A stretch of DNA of 26,685 nucleotides. Origin: Nitrospirota bacterium. GTDB lineage: Bacteria > Nitrospirota > Nitrospiria > Nitrospirales > NS-4. Where the stretch lies: positions 487 through 27,171 of the forward strand of contig VBON01000067.1 of assembly GCA_005877525.1 (NCBI GenBank), in the 5' to 3' direction. Below are positions 8,066 through 16,007 of this stretch, piece by piece. Every line of letters begins with the position of its first letter. Positions within the stretch are counted from its first letter, which is position 1. The notes under the pieces are model-generated. The model worked only from the letters and a program-made list of their open reading frames with translations. It did not search any database and was not told the DNA's origin. The position numbers were made by a program, and so were the translations under genes.

Positions 8066-8469
8066 TCCGCCAGAGTGACCTGATCCACGAAGTAATCGGT
8101 GGCGCCGAAGCAATCGGTGGGGATATGGCGGTACTCGCGATAGTGAAGGATGACTTTCTTGCCCATTAGGCCGGCTACTTTCTTGGCGACCGCATCGTCC
8201 CAAACGCTAAATTCCCAGATGATGGGGGCTGTGCCCGGTACGGTAGTCATGGCAAGTTCGCCTTCGTAGGTCTTACAGATCCAGCCCTTCCGAGAAACCT
8301 TCTGTAAATACCCGGCGCGCTCTCCGTCGGAATAACTCCAGGTCGAACTGATCAGCAAGTAGGCGGCAAACAGGATCAGCGGGGTGATCAGCAGCCCGAT
8401 GAGAAAGCGCTTCACGCTTTGCGCCCAGTCACGACTCGGACGAGGAATCTTGCTGGAGGAGGCATTCAC
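8062..8469 (-). CDS. Conserved membrane-anchored protein of unknown function
   Basis: 135 residues. A basic N-terminus is followed by one membrane segment (about 22-44, FLIGLLITPLILFAAYLLIS) and a soluble domain with GYLQKVSRKGWICKTYEGEL, a signature I associate with a widespread uncharacterised family. Two cysteines lie in KGWICKTYEG and TDCFGATDYF. No enzymatic motif is visible. The stop codon lies in the hairpin at 8034-8065. The start is 11 nt after the msrA stop upstream on the same strand, so the two genes are probably co-transcribed and this protein may be part of the same stress response. Confidence 0.72.
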   Translation of the reverse strand: MNASSSKIPRPSRDWAQSVKRFLIGLLITPLILFAAYLLISSTWSYSDGERAGYLQKVSRKGWICKTYEGELAMTTVPGTAPIIWEFSVWDDAVAKKVAGLMGKKVILHYREYRHIPTDCFGATDYFVDQVTLAE

Positions 8470-8480
8470 CCGTTGGTGTC

Positions 8481-8954
8481 TTACGTCAAGCCGCAGGATC
8501 TGTGTCCGGTCTTTTCGAAGTACCGCTGATGGTACTCCTCAGCGCGATAGAAGACCGAGGCGGGGGTGATTTCCGTGACGATGGGTCTGACAAAACGACC
8601 TGATTGCTGAAGCTTCTCTTTGGAGGACTTAGCCGCGGCTTCCTGGGACGGTGTGTGATAGAAGATTGCCGATCGGTATTGTGTGCCGACGTCAGGGCCT
8701 TGCCGGTTCATGGTCGTTGGGTCATGCAGCTTCCAGAAGGCCTCCAAAAGTTCTTCGTAGGTGACCTTCGTGGGATCATATTCCACTTGGACGACCTCGG
8801 CGTGTCCCGTCTGCCCGGTGCACACGTCCCGATAGGTCGGATCCTTCAGGTGCCCGCCCGAGTATCCGACTGCGGTTGACGTAACGCCGCCGATCTCCAG
8901 AAACGCCGCCTCCACATGCCAGAAACACCCCGCTCCGAATGTTGCCTTTTCCAT
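8481..8954 (-). CDS. msrA: Cytoplasmic peptide-methionine (S)-S-oxide reductase MsrA
   Basis: A second MsrA of 157 residues without a signal peptide, so cytoplasmic. The catalytic cysteine is C10 in GAGCFWHVE, where the exported copy has GGCFWCME. C154 near the end (HRSCGLT) is the candidate resolving residue. GYSGG, DPTYRDVCTGQTGHAE and YHQRYF are intact. AAAGGGGTG lies just before ATG 8954. It is divergent from the radical SAM gene and followed by the membrane-anchored protein. The two MsrA copies differ clearly in sequence, so they are not a recent duplication. Confidence 0.95.
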   Translation of the reverse strand: MEKATFGAGCFWHVEAAFLEIGGVTSTAVGYSGGHLKDPTYRDVCTGQTGHAEVVQVEYDPTKVTYEELLEAFWKLHDPTTMNRQGPDVGTQYRSAIFYHTPSQEAAAKSSKEKLQQSGRFVRPIVTEITPASVFYRAEEYHQRYFEKTGHRSCGLT

Positions 8955-9080
8955 AGTTCACCCCTTTGAGATGGGCTTAAAGAGCTGCTGTTTTCGGGAA
9001 TCCTATCACAGGAGTCTCACGCTTGGCACGGAAGCATGATCTGTCTGGCGGGAGCCCTGGCCCTTATGGTATGCCAGGCC

Positions 9081-11210
9081 ATGGCCGTGCCCTTGCTTTT
9101 GGTGATCCCACCCCTGACCCAGCTGAATACCCCATATCCATCGACCGCCTACTTGACGGGGTTTCTCCGATCGCGCGGATATGAGGTCAGTCAGGCGGAT
9201 GTAGGAATTGACATGGTCCTCGCGCTGTTTTCGCGCGACGGCCTCACGCGGGCATTCGAGGAAATTCGCTCCCTTCCGGGAGAACTTCCGGGTGAGGCGC
9301 GGCAGATGCTCGCGCTGCAGCGCCACTACCTTGACTCCATCGACCCGGTCGTGGCGTTTCTGCAAGGTCAAGATCCGACGCTTGCGCCTCGGATCTGTCA
9401 GGGTGGATTCCTGCCACAAGGCCCTCGATTCGCAAGTGCGAAGGAGAACGTACAGGCCGCACAGTCCGACAGGGCGCGACATTGGGCGACGCTGTATCTG
9501 GAAGACCTGGCTGATCTGATCCACGAAACCATCGCGCCCCGCTTCGCCTTGAGCCGCTACGCCGAGCAGGTAGGGACCGCCGCATCCTCTTTTGACACGG
9601 TCCTGCAAGCCTTGGCCGAGCCGCACGGCTTTACCGACGAGTTGATGCTGGCTGCCCTTTGGCGACACGTGGAGGCTCAGGACCCCGCGATAGTGGGTTT
9701 GACCGTGCCGTTTCCGGGCAATCTCTATGGGGCACTCTGCATTGCCCAGTCCTTGAAATCGCGTCGTCCGTGGGTGCGCCTTGTGTTGGGCGGGGGCTAT
9801 GTGAATACGGAGCTGCGACGCCTCAGCGATCCGCGTCTGTTCGATTACCTCGACTATGTGACGTTAGATGACGGGGAGCGACCTCTCCTGTGCCTCCTGG
9901 AACATTTGGCGCACAAGCGCGAGGAACGCGCTCTGTGTCGTACGTTCGTGCGCTCAGAAGGCAAAGTGCTTTGGCGCGATGACGCCCGTCAGCCTGACTT
10001 CAGCATGGCGGAGGTGGGCACGCCGACCTATGCCGGACTGCCGCTCTCTCGATATCTGTCGGTACTGGACACGCTAAATCCCATGCACCGGCTCTGGTCC
10101 GATGGCCATTGGAACAAACTCACGGTCGCGCACGGCTGTTATTGGAAGCAATGCACCTTCTGCGATGTGGGGCTGGACTACATCGGACGATACGAAGCGG
10201 CGCCCAGTGAGCTTCTTGCTGACCGGATCGAGGCCTTAATCGCCGAGACGGGGAAGAGAGGGTTCCACTTTGTAGACGAGGCCGCGCCGCCGGCCGGCCT
10301 AAAGACCCTCGCGCTGACTTTGTTGGAGCGCGGAGTGGCCATCACCTGGTGGGGAAACATCCGCTTCGAACCGGCGTTTACGCCGGATCTCTGCCGTCTG
10401 CTCGCGGCATCGGGCTGCATCGCCGTCAGCGCCGGTCTGGAAGCGGCCTCGGATCGGCTTCTTGAAGAAATGAAGAAAGGCATTACGGTCTTCGACACCG
10501 CCCGTGTGAGCGCGGCGTTCCGGGGCGCCGGCATTTTGGTTCATGCGTATTTGATGTACGGGCTTCCGGGCGAAACCATCGCCGAGACCATTGAGAGCCA
10601 CGAGCGCGTCCGGCAGCTTTTTGCGCACGGCTTGATCCAGTCTGCGTTCTGGCACAAGTTCACTGCGACCGCTCATAGCCCGATCGGTCTTCATCCAGCA
10701 GATCACGGCATCCGGATCACGGGACCGGTGTTTGGCGGCTTTGCCGACAACGATCTTACGCATGAGGATCCGAGCGGAGAAGCGCCTGGCTGGCTGGGCG
10801 CGGGGCTCAGAAAGGCCTTGGGCCATTACTTGGAAGGTGAGGAACTCCAGGTGCCCAGGAACTGGGTAACTAAAGCGCTGGCTGGAGTGTCTCATGAAGA
10901 CGATCCTACGATCGAGCGGCGCATAGTCTGGATCGGCGGCACTCCCGTAATCGAAAATAGGAGGCGGGAACATTGTCGCGTGATTCTTCCCGGCCGGGCG
11001 GAAGACGCGCAGTTGCGGCTTCCGCGGGACAGCGCAGCATGGCTGATCGATCTGGTCCAAAAGGCAACGCCGATGCGCGATAAGCGGGAGAACTATCCCC
11101 GTCTTCAGGACGTGAGAGATAACTTTTTCCTCGGGCCACCGGCGTTCGGTACGTTCCTTCGATCGGCCGCGTGGAAGAAGGCCGGGGCTGTGGGGTTACT
11201 GTTGGTATAG
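9081..11210 (+). CDS. Radical SAM protein with N-terminal B12-binding-like region
   Basis: About 709 residues from ATG 9081. The N-terminus (VPLLLVIPPLTQLNTPYP) and the later LVLGGGYVNTEL / YVTLDDGERPL segments match the Rossmann-like region of COG1032 B12-binding radical SAM proteins. No DxHxxG cobalamin motif is seen. The iron-sulfur motif is HGCYWKQCTFCDV with cysteines at about 353, 358 and 361, spaced C-x4-C-x2-C. The SAM-binding GG-like and beta-strand motifs follow (FHFVDEAAPP, WWGNIRFEP, AVSAGLEAASDRLL, AYLMYGLPGE). The reaction and substrate are unknown. The frame extends to ATG 9036, but homologues I know start close to LLLV.PP, favouring 9081. It is transcribed alone, with no partner peptide visible. 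Confidence 0.83.
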   Translation: MAVPLLLVIPPLTQLNTPYPSTAYLTGFLRSRGYEVSQADVGIDMVLALFSRDGLTRAFEEIRSLPGELPGEARQMLALQRHYLDSIDPVVAFLQGQDPTLAPRICQGGFLPQGPRFASAKENVQAAQSDRARHWATLYLEDLADLIHETIAPRFALSRYAEQVGTAASSFDTVLQALAEPHGFTDELMLAALWRHVEAQDPAIVGLTVPFPGNLYGALCIAQSLKSRRPWVRLVLGGGYVNTELRRLSDPRLFDYLDYVTLDDGERPLLCLLEHLAHKREERALCRTFVRSEGKVLWRDDARQPDFSMAEVGTPTYAGLPLSRYLSVLDTLNPMHRLWSDGHWNKLTVAHGCYWKQCTFCDVGLDYIGRYEAAPSELLADRIEALIAETGKRGFHFVDEAAPPAGLKTLALTLLERGVAITWWGNIRFEPAFTPDLCRLLAASGCIAVSAGLEAASDRLLEEMKKGITVFDTARVSAAFRGAGILVHAYLMYGLPGETIAETIESHERVRQLFAHGLIQSAFWHKFTATAHSPIGLHPADHGIRITGPVFGGFADNDLTHEDPSGEAPGWLGAGLRKALGHYLEGEELQVPRNWVTKALAGVSHEDDPTIERRIVWIGGTPVIENRRREHCRVILPGRAEDAQLRLPRDSAAWLIDLVQKATPMRDKRENYPRLQDVRDNFFLGPPAFGTFLRSAAWKKAGAVGLLLV

Positions 11211-11393
11211 ATTGCTCCAGAGGCTTACATAATTTATAATTGTTTTATAAGTGACTAATAAACTGTGTTTAATTGTTCGATCTGCTGATTACTTATATCA
11301 TTGTCATCTTCTGTCGGGTCTCTACCGATCATCTTCCCGAGAGAGCATCAGGCAAGTGGGGCAGTCAATGAATGCTATAATAGCGGCCAAGCC
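11211..11393. promoter_or_regulatory. AT-rich promoter region of the TPR/CHASE2 operon
   Basis: 11225-11300 is strikingly AT-rich inside GC-rich surroundings and includes two TTATAA hexamers (near 11233 and 11243). One candidate promoter is TTGTTC (11273-11278) with TATCAT (11296-11301) at 17-nt spacing. A second, perfect -10 TATAAT lies at 11376-11381, only 12 nt before the likely ATG at 11394, with no good -35. No sigma-54 motif was found here. Confidence 0.45.
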
Positions 11394-12977
11394 ATGACCT
11401 CCGCCAAGACTTTTTCAGGCGTTATACTCGTCATCACCCTGGCGTTAAGTCTTCCACGCGGAGTTGTCCTGGGCGCTGAAACCCAGCCTCCCGACCCGGT
11501 AAAGATTGTTACTCCCGAAGGTGAGGCCATGCCCCGTCCCCTCGCAGGAACCGAAGCCAATCCGGTTCTTACCGAACTGCGAGAAGCGATCCGGCTCAAT
11601 CCCAACCATGCGGATGCTCATTTTGCCCTGGGGGTGGAACTCTATACCACGGGCCACATTGCAGAGGGCATTGCTGAATTGCGTGAGGCTATCCGGCTTC
11701 AGCCCGATCATGCCGATGGGCGTTATCACCTCGCAATGGCGCTGATGAAGCAGCGCGATGAGCTGACGCGGGCTGAAATGAACCGAGCGGCCAGCAGCAG
11801 GGAACCAGTTCTGGCTGAAACCTACCTCGATCTCGGCAAGGCGCTCATTGCATTAGGAAAGTTCACTGCGGCTGTCATGGAGCTGCGTGAGGCCCTTCGA
11901 CTTCAACCGACCTTTGTTGAAGCACACGCAAGTCTCGGTGTCGCCCTGTTCAATATGGGCGATCTAGAAAATGCCATCGAGGAATATCGCACGGTGCTGA
12001 AGCTACAGCCCGAGGCCGGGCAGGCCCATCTGAATCTCGCCACGGCCCTGATGGGCCAACACGATTGGCCCGCAGCGCGCACAGAGCTTCAAGAGGCGCT
12101 GCGCTTACAACCCAATCTCGTCCAGGCTCAATACAGTCTCGGCGTTGTCCTGTACACCATGGGCGATGTTGCCGGCGCCATTGACGCTTATCGTGAGGCA
12201 CTGCGTCTCCAAAGCGATTTTGCCGAGGCGCATTACAATCTCGGTCTCATGTTGAAGCTGACGAATCAGGAAGCTGACGCCGTGCAGGAATTCCATCACG
12301 CCGCGCTCGCGGGCCTGCCCAAGGCTCAATACTTTCTGGGAGCCGCCTATGCTTCAGGCGTCGGAGCGGACAAGAACCTTGCAGCCGCCATCAGATGGTG
12401 GTTCCGCGCGGCCGAACAAGGGGTGACTCAGGCGCGAGAGGGACTTGCACAACTTCGTCGCACCGCAGTACTGCAAGCCAAGCAATCTCCTGACGAGGCG
12501 CGCGCCATTCTCATGGCGTTTCAAGACTGCCGGCGTGAGATCTGGTTCGAATTTCCGGATCTTCAGGGCAAGGCTTCCGAAGAAAGCGCCGGGATTGCCC
12601 TGCTGCGACAAGGACAATGGCAGGAAGCGATTCCCGTATTGATACGTGAGGCGTACGGATTGAGCGAACCAGCCCAGACGCAATTGCAGACTCTCTATGA
12701 AGAAGGGATCGAAGGGCAGTGGCCGGCTTATGATCCGCGGATCCTGTCCTATTTCAAAACGACGGCGGCGGAAGGACTTCTCCGCCCGCGCATCATGTTG
12801 GCGCGCATTTATACAAAGGGTTGGGGGGTCTCCCAGGATCTCAACAAAGCGATGAGCCTCCTCAAAGGAAATCAGGATGACGAGGCGCAACGCCTGCTAA
12901 AAGAGATCGCTGCCGTCCAGCAAGAACCGCAACAAGCGACGAGGAATACACAACCGCCCTCTCCAACCGTTCCGTAG
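11394..12977 (+). CDS. Exported TPR/Sel1-repeat protein
   Basis: 527 residues from ATG 11394. The signal peptide is about 1-27 (ending GVVLGAE). It is followed by six or seven tetratricopeptide repeats with the recurring pattern LREA.RL.P....AH..LG, then a Sel1-like repeat (AQYFLGAAYASGVGADKNLA) and a second Sel1-like stretch near the C-terminus (ARIYTKGWGVSQDLNKAM). These are protein-protein interaction scaffolds, and the signal peptide places it in the periplasm. The frame opens at TTG 11301, but that start would bury the signal peptide. ATG 11394 lacks a clear ribosome site. The stop is 11 nt before the CHASE2 regulator start, so the two form an operon and this protein may feed a periplasmic signal to CHASE2; that role is inferred. 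Confidence 0.82.
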   Translation: MTSAKTFSGVILVITLALSLPRGVVLGAETQPPDPVKIVTPEGEAMPRPLAGTEANPVLTELREAIRLNPNHADAHFALGVELYTTGHIAEGIAELREAIRLQPDHADGRYHLAMALMKQRDELTRAEMNRAASSREPVLAETYLDLGKALIALGKFTAAVMELREALRLQPTFVEAHASLGVALFNMGDLENAIEEYRTVLKLQPEAGQAHLNLATALMGQHDWPAARTELQEALRLQPNLVQAQYSLGVVLYTMGDVAGAIDAYREALRLQSDFAEAHYNLGLMLKLTNQEADAVQEFHHAALAGLPKAQYFLGAAYASGVGADKNLAAAIRWWFRAAEQGVTQAREGLAQLRRTAVLQAKQSPDEARAILMAFQDCRREIWFEFPDLQGKASEESAGIALLRQGQWQEAIPVLIREAYGLSEPAQTQLQTLYEEGIEGQWPAYDPRILSYFKTTAAEGLLRPRIMLARIYTKGWGVSQDLNKAMSLLKGNQDDEAQRLLKEIAAVQQEPQQATRNTQPPSPTVP

Positions 12978-12988
12978 TCTCACAATTC

Positions 12989-15763
12989 TTGGTAATCCAC
13001 GCCATTTTACGCTCTAAAATTTTCATTGCCGTTCTACTGAGCATTTTCTCGACGATGCTGGCCTGGAGCCTCTGGCAGGTCAGCGGGAACATGCTGACCG
13101 CACTCGAGTTGAGCCCGTACGACCATTGGCTGCGGAACAGGACCCCTGGCCCGATCAGCTCCGCGGTGATCATGATCACGCGCGACCGATTAAGCGAGAC
13201 CCGGTTCGGAAGCGGGCCGTGGGATCATGCGCTCCTGGCGCGAACCATTACCGCATTGCGAAGCGCCGGGGCTGTCGTGGTCGGTCTCGATATTCCGATC
13301 GGGGAGCATAGCCCGCCGGCCAGAGGGGGAGCAGCCAGTGATGCGTTGCTGGTGGAAGCAACCAAGACCGCCGGACGAATCCTCTATCCACTCTCGGTGC
13401 AGCTCTCGGCAGAGCAGGTCTCTAAGCAGTATCGCGGGCGATCCTTGTGGCAAGTGGTTTTGACCGCCGGCGCCTGGCCGATTCTTGCACAACATGCGGG
13501 AGAACTGGGCCATGCGCTGTCGCGTCCTGATGAAGACGGTGTCATTCGCAGGGTTCCGCTGTACGTCTTGCTCGGCGACCGCCCGCTTCCCGCGTTTGGT
13601 CTCGCGCTCGCGCAGGTATTTCTGCAGGTGGCGCCGGCTGAGGTGTTGATCCGCGCGGGGCAGCCCCTCATCCTGGGCAACGCCAAGTTTCCGGATGGAC
13701 ATGTGGAGCAGCTCTCGGTCCCAATGGACGAGCACGGGCAGATCTTGATCAATTATATGCCGGTGTCCGGTCCGTCCCTGTTTCCTTCGCTGCCGTTTCT
13801 GAGCGTGTGGACGGCGATTGAAGAGGGAGAAGTTGAGAAACTCAGGGAATGGGTCTCGGGCAAGATCGTCTACTTGCTCCCGTCGCCTGCACATGCCGCC
13901 TACGCGACCCCTGTGGGACAAGGTACATCCGAGACCATCCAAGCGAATCTGCTGAATATGGTGCTGACCAAGAACTGGATCAGGGAGTTCTCCCCCGTCT
14001 GGAGATTCGTTTGCGGTTTGATGCTCGCAGGACTCGCCGCCTGGCTTTTGCTGGGCTTACCCGGCTGGCAAGGACTTGGTGCCGTGGTCGCTCTCCTCTG
14101 CGGGTATATCGCCGCGGTATTTCTGGCCTTGCCGGTGGGAGGGGTTCTTCTGCCTGTCGTTATTCCTGTGGCTGCAGTTCTTTTGGCCGCGGGCGTCGCT
14201 ACGCTTTGGCTGCAATACTCTGGGAGTCATCAGATAAAACTACTGGAAAGCAGCATGCTGACAGTCCAGCAGGAGCTAGGAGCCGTTCGCGAGGCATTGA
14301 CCCGTCAGGAATCGAACGTCGAAGACCTGGAAGAAGACCTGGAGGTTGCCCGGACATCCGCTGTACGCTCGGCCGGTAAGGAGCAGGAGCTTGCGCAGTC
14401 GGTGGAGGTATACCGAAAGAAATTAGTCGAAGCGAACGCGGAGGAAGAAGGCACCCGCCGGCGGCTAGCGGAACTCGAGAGCAAACTCCGGGGGTTACGT
14501 ATCGCGACCACGGGGCCGGTTCGGCTTGGAAACGCCGAGCTTGAGCGGCTCCGTGAAGAGTGCGAAGCGATGGGCATCCTCACCTGTGATCCGGTGCTGC
14601 TCGCGTTGTTTCGTGATCTCAAGAAAAGCGCGCATTCTGTGTTGCCGGTCCTGATCTTAGGGGAAGCCGGCACCGGAAAGGAACTGTTTGCGCGGGCGGT
14701 TCACCGCCTCAGTCCGCGCGCCGGCTATCCCTTTGTATCCGTCAATACATCTGCCATCTCGCCCCACCTTTTCGAAAGCGAACTCTTCGGCCATGTAAGA
14801 GGCAGCTTTACGGGTGCCGTAGGAGACCGTAAGGGATACTTTGAGCTTGCGGACCGGGGCACTATTTTTCTCGACGAGATCGGCGATCTTCAGTTAGAGC
14901 ACCAGGGCAAATTATTGCGTGTTTTGCAAGAGAAGACGTTTTATCGCGTAGGAGCCGTCCGGCCGACGACGGTCAATGTGCGGGTGGTGGCCGCCACCAA
15001 CAAGGATCTTCGGCGGGGAGTGTCGGAAGGATGGTTCCGCGAAGATCTTTATTTCCGTCTAAAAGGTCTCGTGATAAGGCTGCCCCCTCTACGGGAACGG
15101 CCGCGAGACGTGGTCCTGCTCGCCGAACGCTTCCTCCGCGACGCGGCCGCGCAGGTTGGGCGAGGGGATCTGGCGTTATCGGCAGAGGCGCAGGCCACAC
15201 TGGACGCTCAGCTATGGAAGGGCAATGTCCGCGAGCTGCAACACTGCCTGCAACAGGCGGCGGCCCTGGTCGAAGGGAACGTCATTACGAAGGAAGATCT
15301 GCGGTTGATGCCGTCGGAACTGACAGACGTGCGGGGGCCAATCACTACGGGATTCGCCCCTGATCCAGGAAGCGATCAGGCCGTTCTGGCCTGCCTGCGG
15401 CAACAGCGGTTTGATATGCGGGCGACCGCTCGCGCGCTCGGCTGGGACCGCAGCACCGTCACGCAGCGGCTCAAGGGAATGGGCTTTCGGGCGTTAGTGG
15501 AATCGGGCGGCGATCGTGCGAAGGCAGCGGTCGCCCTCGGCGGTGATCCTGAACTTACCCGTACAGTCGAATTAAAGCTATCGGAGTATTACGAGCACCT
15601 CTTACAGAGCATTAAGGGCTTCGGGTCCGAGGAGGAAGCGGTAGCGGCCTGCAAAAAGCGTTACAAAAATCTCCCTGATCGCCATTTCCATTCCGTGGAG
15701 AGCTTGATCCGTCAGCAGTTCCACCGAGCCTCCTCTCATAAGCCTGGCGATTCTGGAGTTTGA
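12989..15763 (+). CDS. CHASE2 membrane sensor fused to sigma-54 AAA+ activator
   Basis: 924 residues. Domain order: membrane segment 9-30; periplasmic CHASE2 domain about 35-335 (SPYDHWLRNR, VVGLDIPIGE); three membrane segments (339-357, 362-382, 384-408); cytoplasmic coiled coil about 415-505; sigma-54 AAA+ domain 525-775 with Walker A GEAGTGKE (558-565), GSFTGA loop (605-610, usual form GAFTGA), Walker B IFLDEIGD (626-633) and sensor VVAATN (666-671); Fis-type HTH about 797-835; then an unrecognised 85-residue C-terminal domain. This joins an extracytoplasmic sensor directly to a sigma-54 activator, so no separate kinase is needed. The start is TTG 12989 without a ribosome site, probably coupled to the TPR gene. 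A likely target promoter is at 15927-15942. Confidence 0.88.
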   Translation: MVIHAILRSKIFIAVLLSIFSTMLAWSLWQVSGNMLTALELSPYDHWLRNRTPGPISSAVIMITRDRLSETRFGSGPWDHALLARTITALRSAGAVVVGLDIPIGEHSPPARGGAASDALLVEATKTAGRILYPLSVQLSAEQVSKQYRGRSLWQVVLTAGAWPILAQHAGELGHALSRPDEDGVIRRVPLYVLLGDRPLPAFGLALAQVFLQVAPAEVLIRAGQPLILGNAKFPDGHVEQLSVPMDEHGQILINYMPVSGPSLFPSLPFLSVWTAIEEGEVEKLREWVSGKIVYLLPSPAHAAYATPVGQGTSETIQANLLNMVLTKNWIREFSPVWRFVCGLMLAGLAAWLLLGLPGWQGLGAVVALLCGYIAAVFLALPVGGVLLPVVIPVAAVLLAAGVATLWLQYSGSHQIKLLESSMLTVQQELGAVREALTRQESNVEDLEEDLEVARTSAVRSAGKEQELAQSVEVYRKKLVEANAEEEGTRRRLAELESKLRGLRIATTGPVRLGNAELERLREECEAMGILTCDPVLLALFRDLKKSAHSVLPVLILGEAGTGKELFARAVHRLSPRAGYPFVSVNTSAISPHLFESELFGHVRGSFTGAVGDRKGYFELADRGTIFLDEIGDLQLEHQGKLLRVLQEKTFYRVGAVRPTTVNVRVVAATNKDLRRGVSEGWFREDLYFRLKGLVIRLPPLRERPRDVVLLAERFLRDAAAQVGRGDLALSAEAQATLDAQLWKGNVRELQHCLQQAAALVEGNVITKEDLRLMPSELTDVRGPITTGFAPDPGSDQAVLACLRQQRFDMRATARALGWDRSTVTQRLKGMGFRALVESGGDRAKAAVALGGDPELTRTVELKLSEYYEHLLQSIKGFGSEEEAVAACKKRYKNLPDRHFHSVESLIRQQFHRASSHKPGDSGV

Positions 15764-15796
15764 TCTTCGCCGTTCCTTTTTTCGTGCAATGTAGCA

Positions 15797-15839
15797 GGCC
15801 TGGTGCGGGGACTTCCCCGCATCCCTGCAGGGACAGGCC
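15797..15839. promoter_or_regulatory. Nested palindromes upstream of a sigma-54 promoter
   Basis: Two perfect palindromic units lie side by side: TGCGGGGA-CT-TCCCCGCA (15804-15821) and TCCCTGCAGGGA (15822-15833). They are enclosed by a 6-bp inverted repeat, GGCCTG (15797-15802) and CAGGCC (15834-15839), giving a three-way-junction shape. The block lies 34 nt after the regulator stop and about 90-130 bp upstream of the -24 element, the usual place for activator binding sites. It lacks a T run, so it is not an obvious terminator. Confidence 0.65.
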
Positions 15840-15926
15840 GACTTCATCGTGACGAGGCATTTCCTCACTCCGCTGTAAGCCTGCGCTTTCCCTCCGAAAT
15901 CCTCTTCTGATGGTCTCCGTTTCTTG

Positions 15927-15942
15927 TGGCCCCGCCCTTGCT
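15927..15942 (+). promoter_or_regulatory. Sigma-54 (-24/-12) promoter
   Basis: TGGCCCCGCCCTTGCT has the invariant GG and GC exactly 10 nt apart, a full -24 TGGC and a full -12 TTGCT. The A-C-G after TGGC is replaced by CCC. Transcription would start near 15953, about 55 nt before the OmpA-domain gene, with a small hairpin (CCGCC AACA GGCGG, 15958-15971) at the start of the leader. Confidence 0.72.
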
Positions 15943-16007
15943 CTGCTTCCCTCCTGGCCGCCAACAGGCGGAATGGATAACCAACTATAAACGCGAGGGG
16001 GGAGCAC

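Noticed and set aside
9023..9040. TGGCACGG before the radical SAM gene, like a sigma-54 -24 element
   Set aside because: The -12 GC is missing at the required 10-nt spacing; the sequence there is TG.
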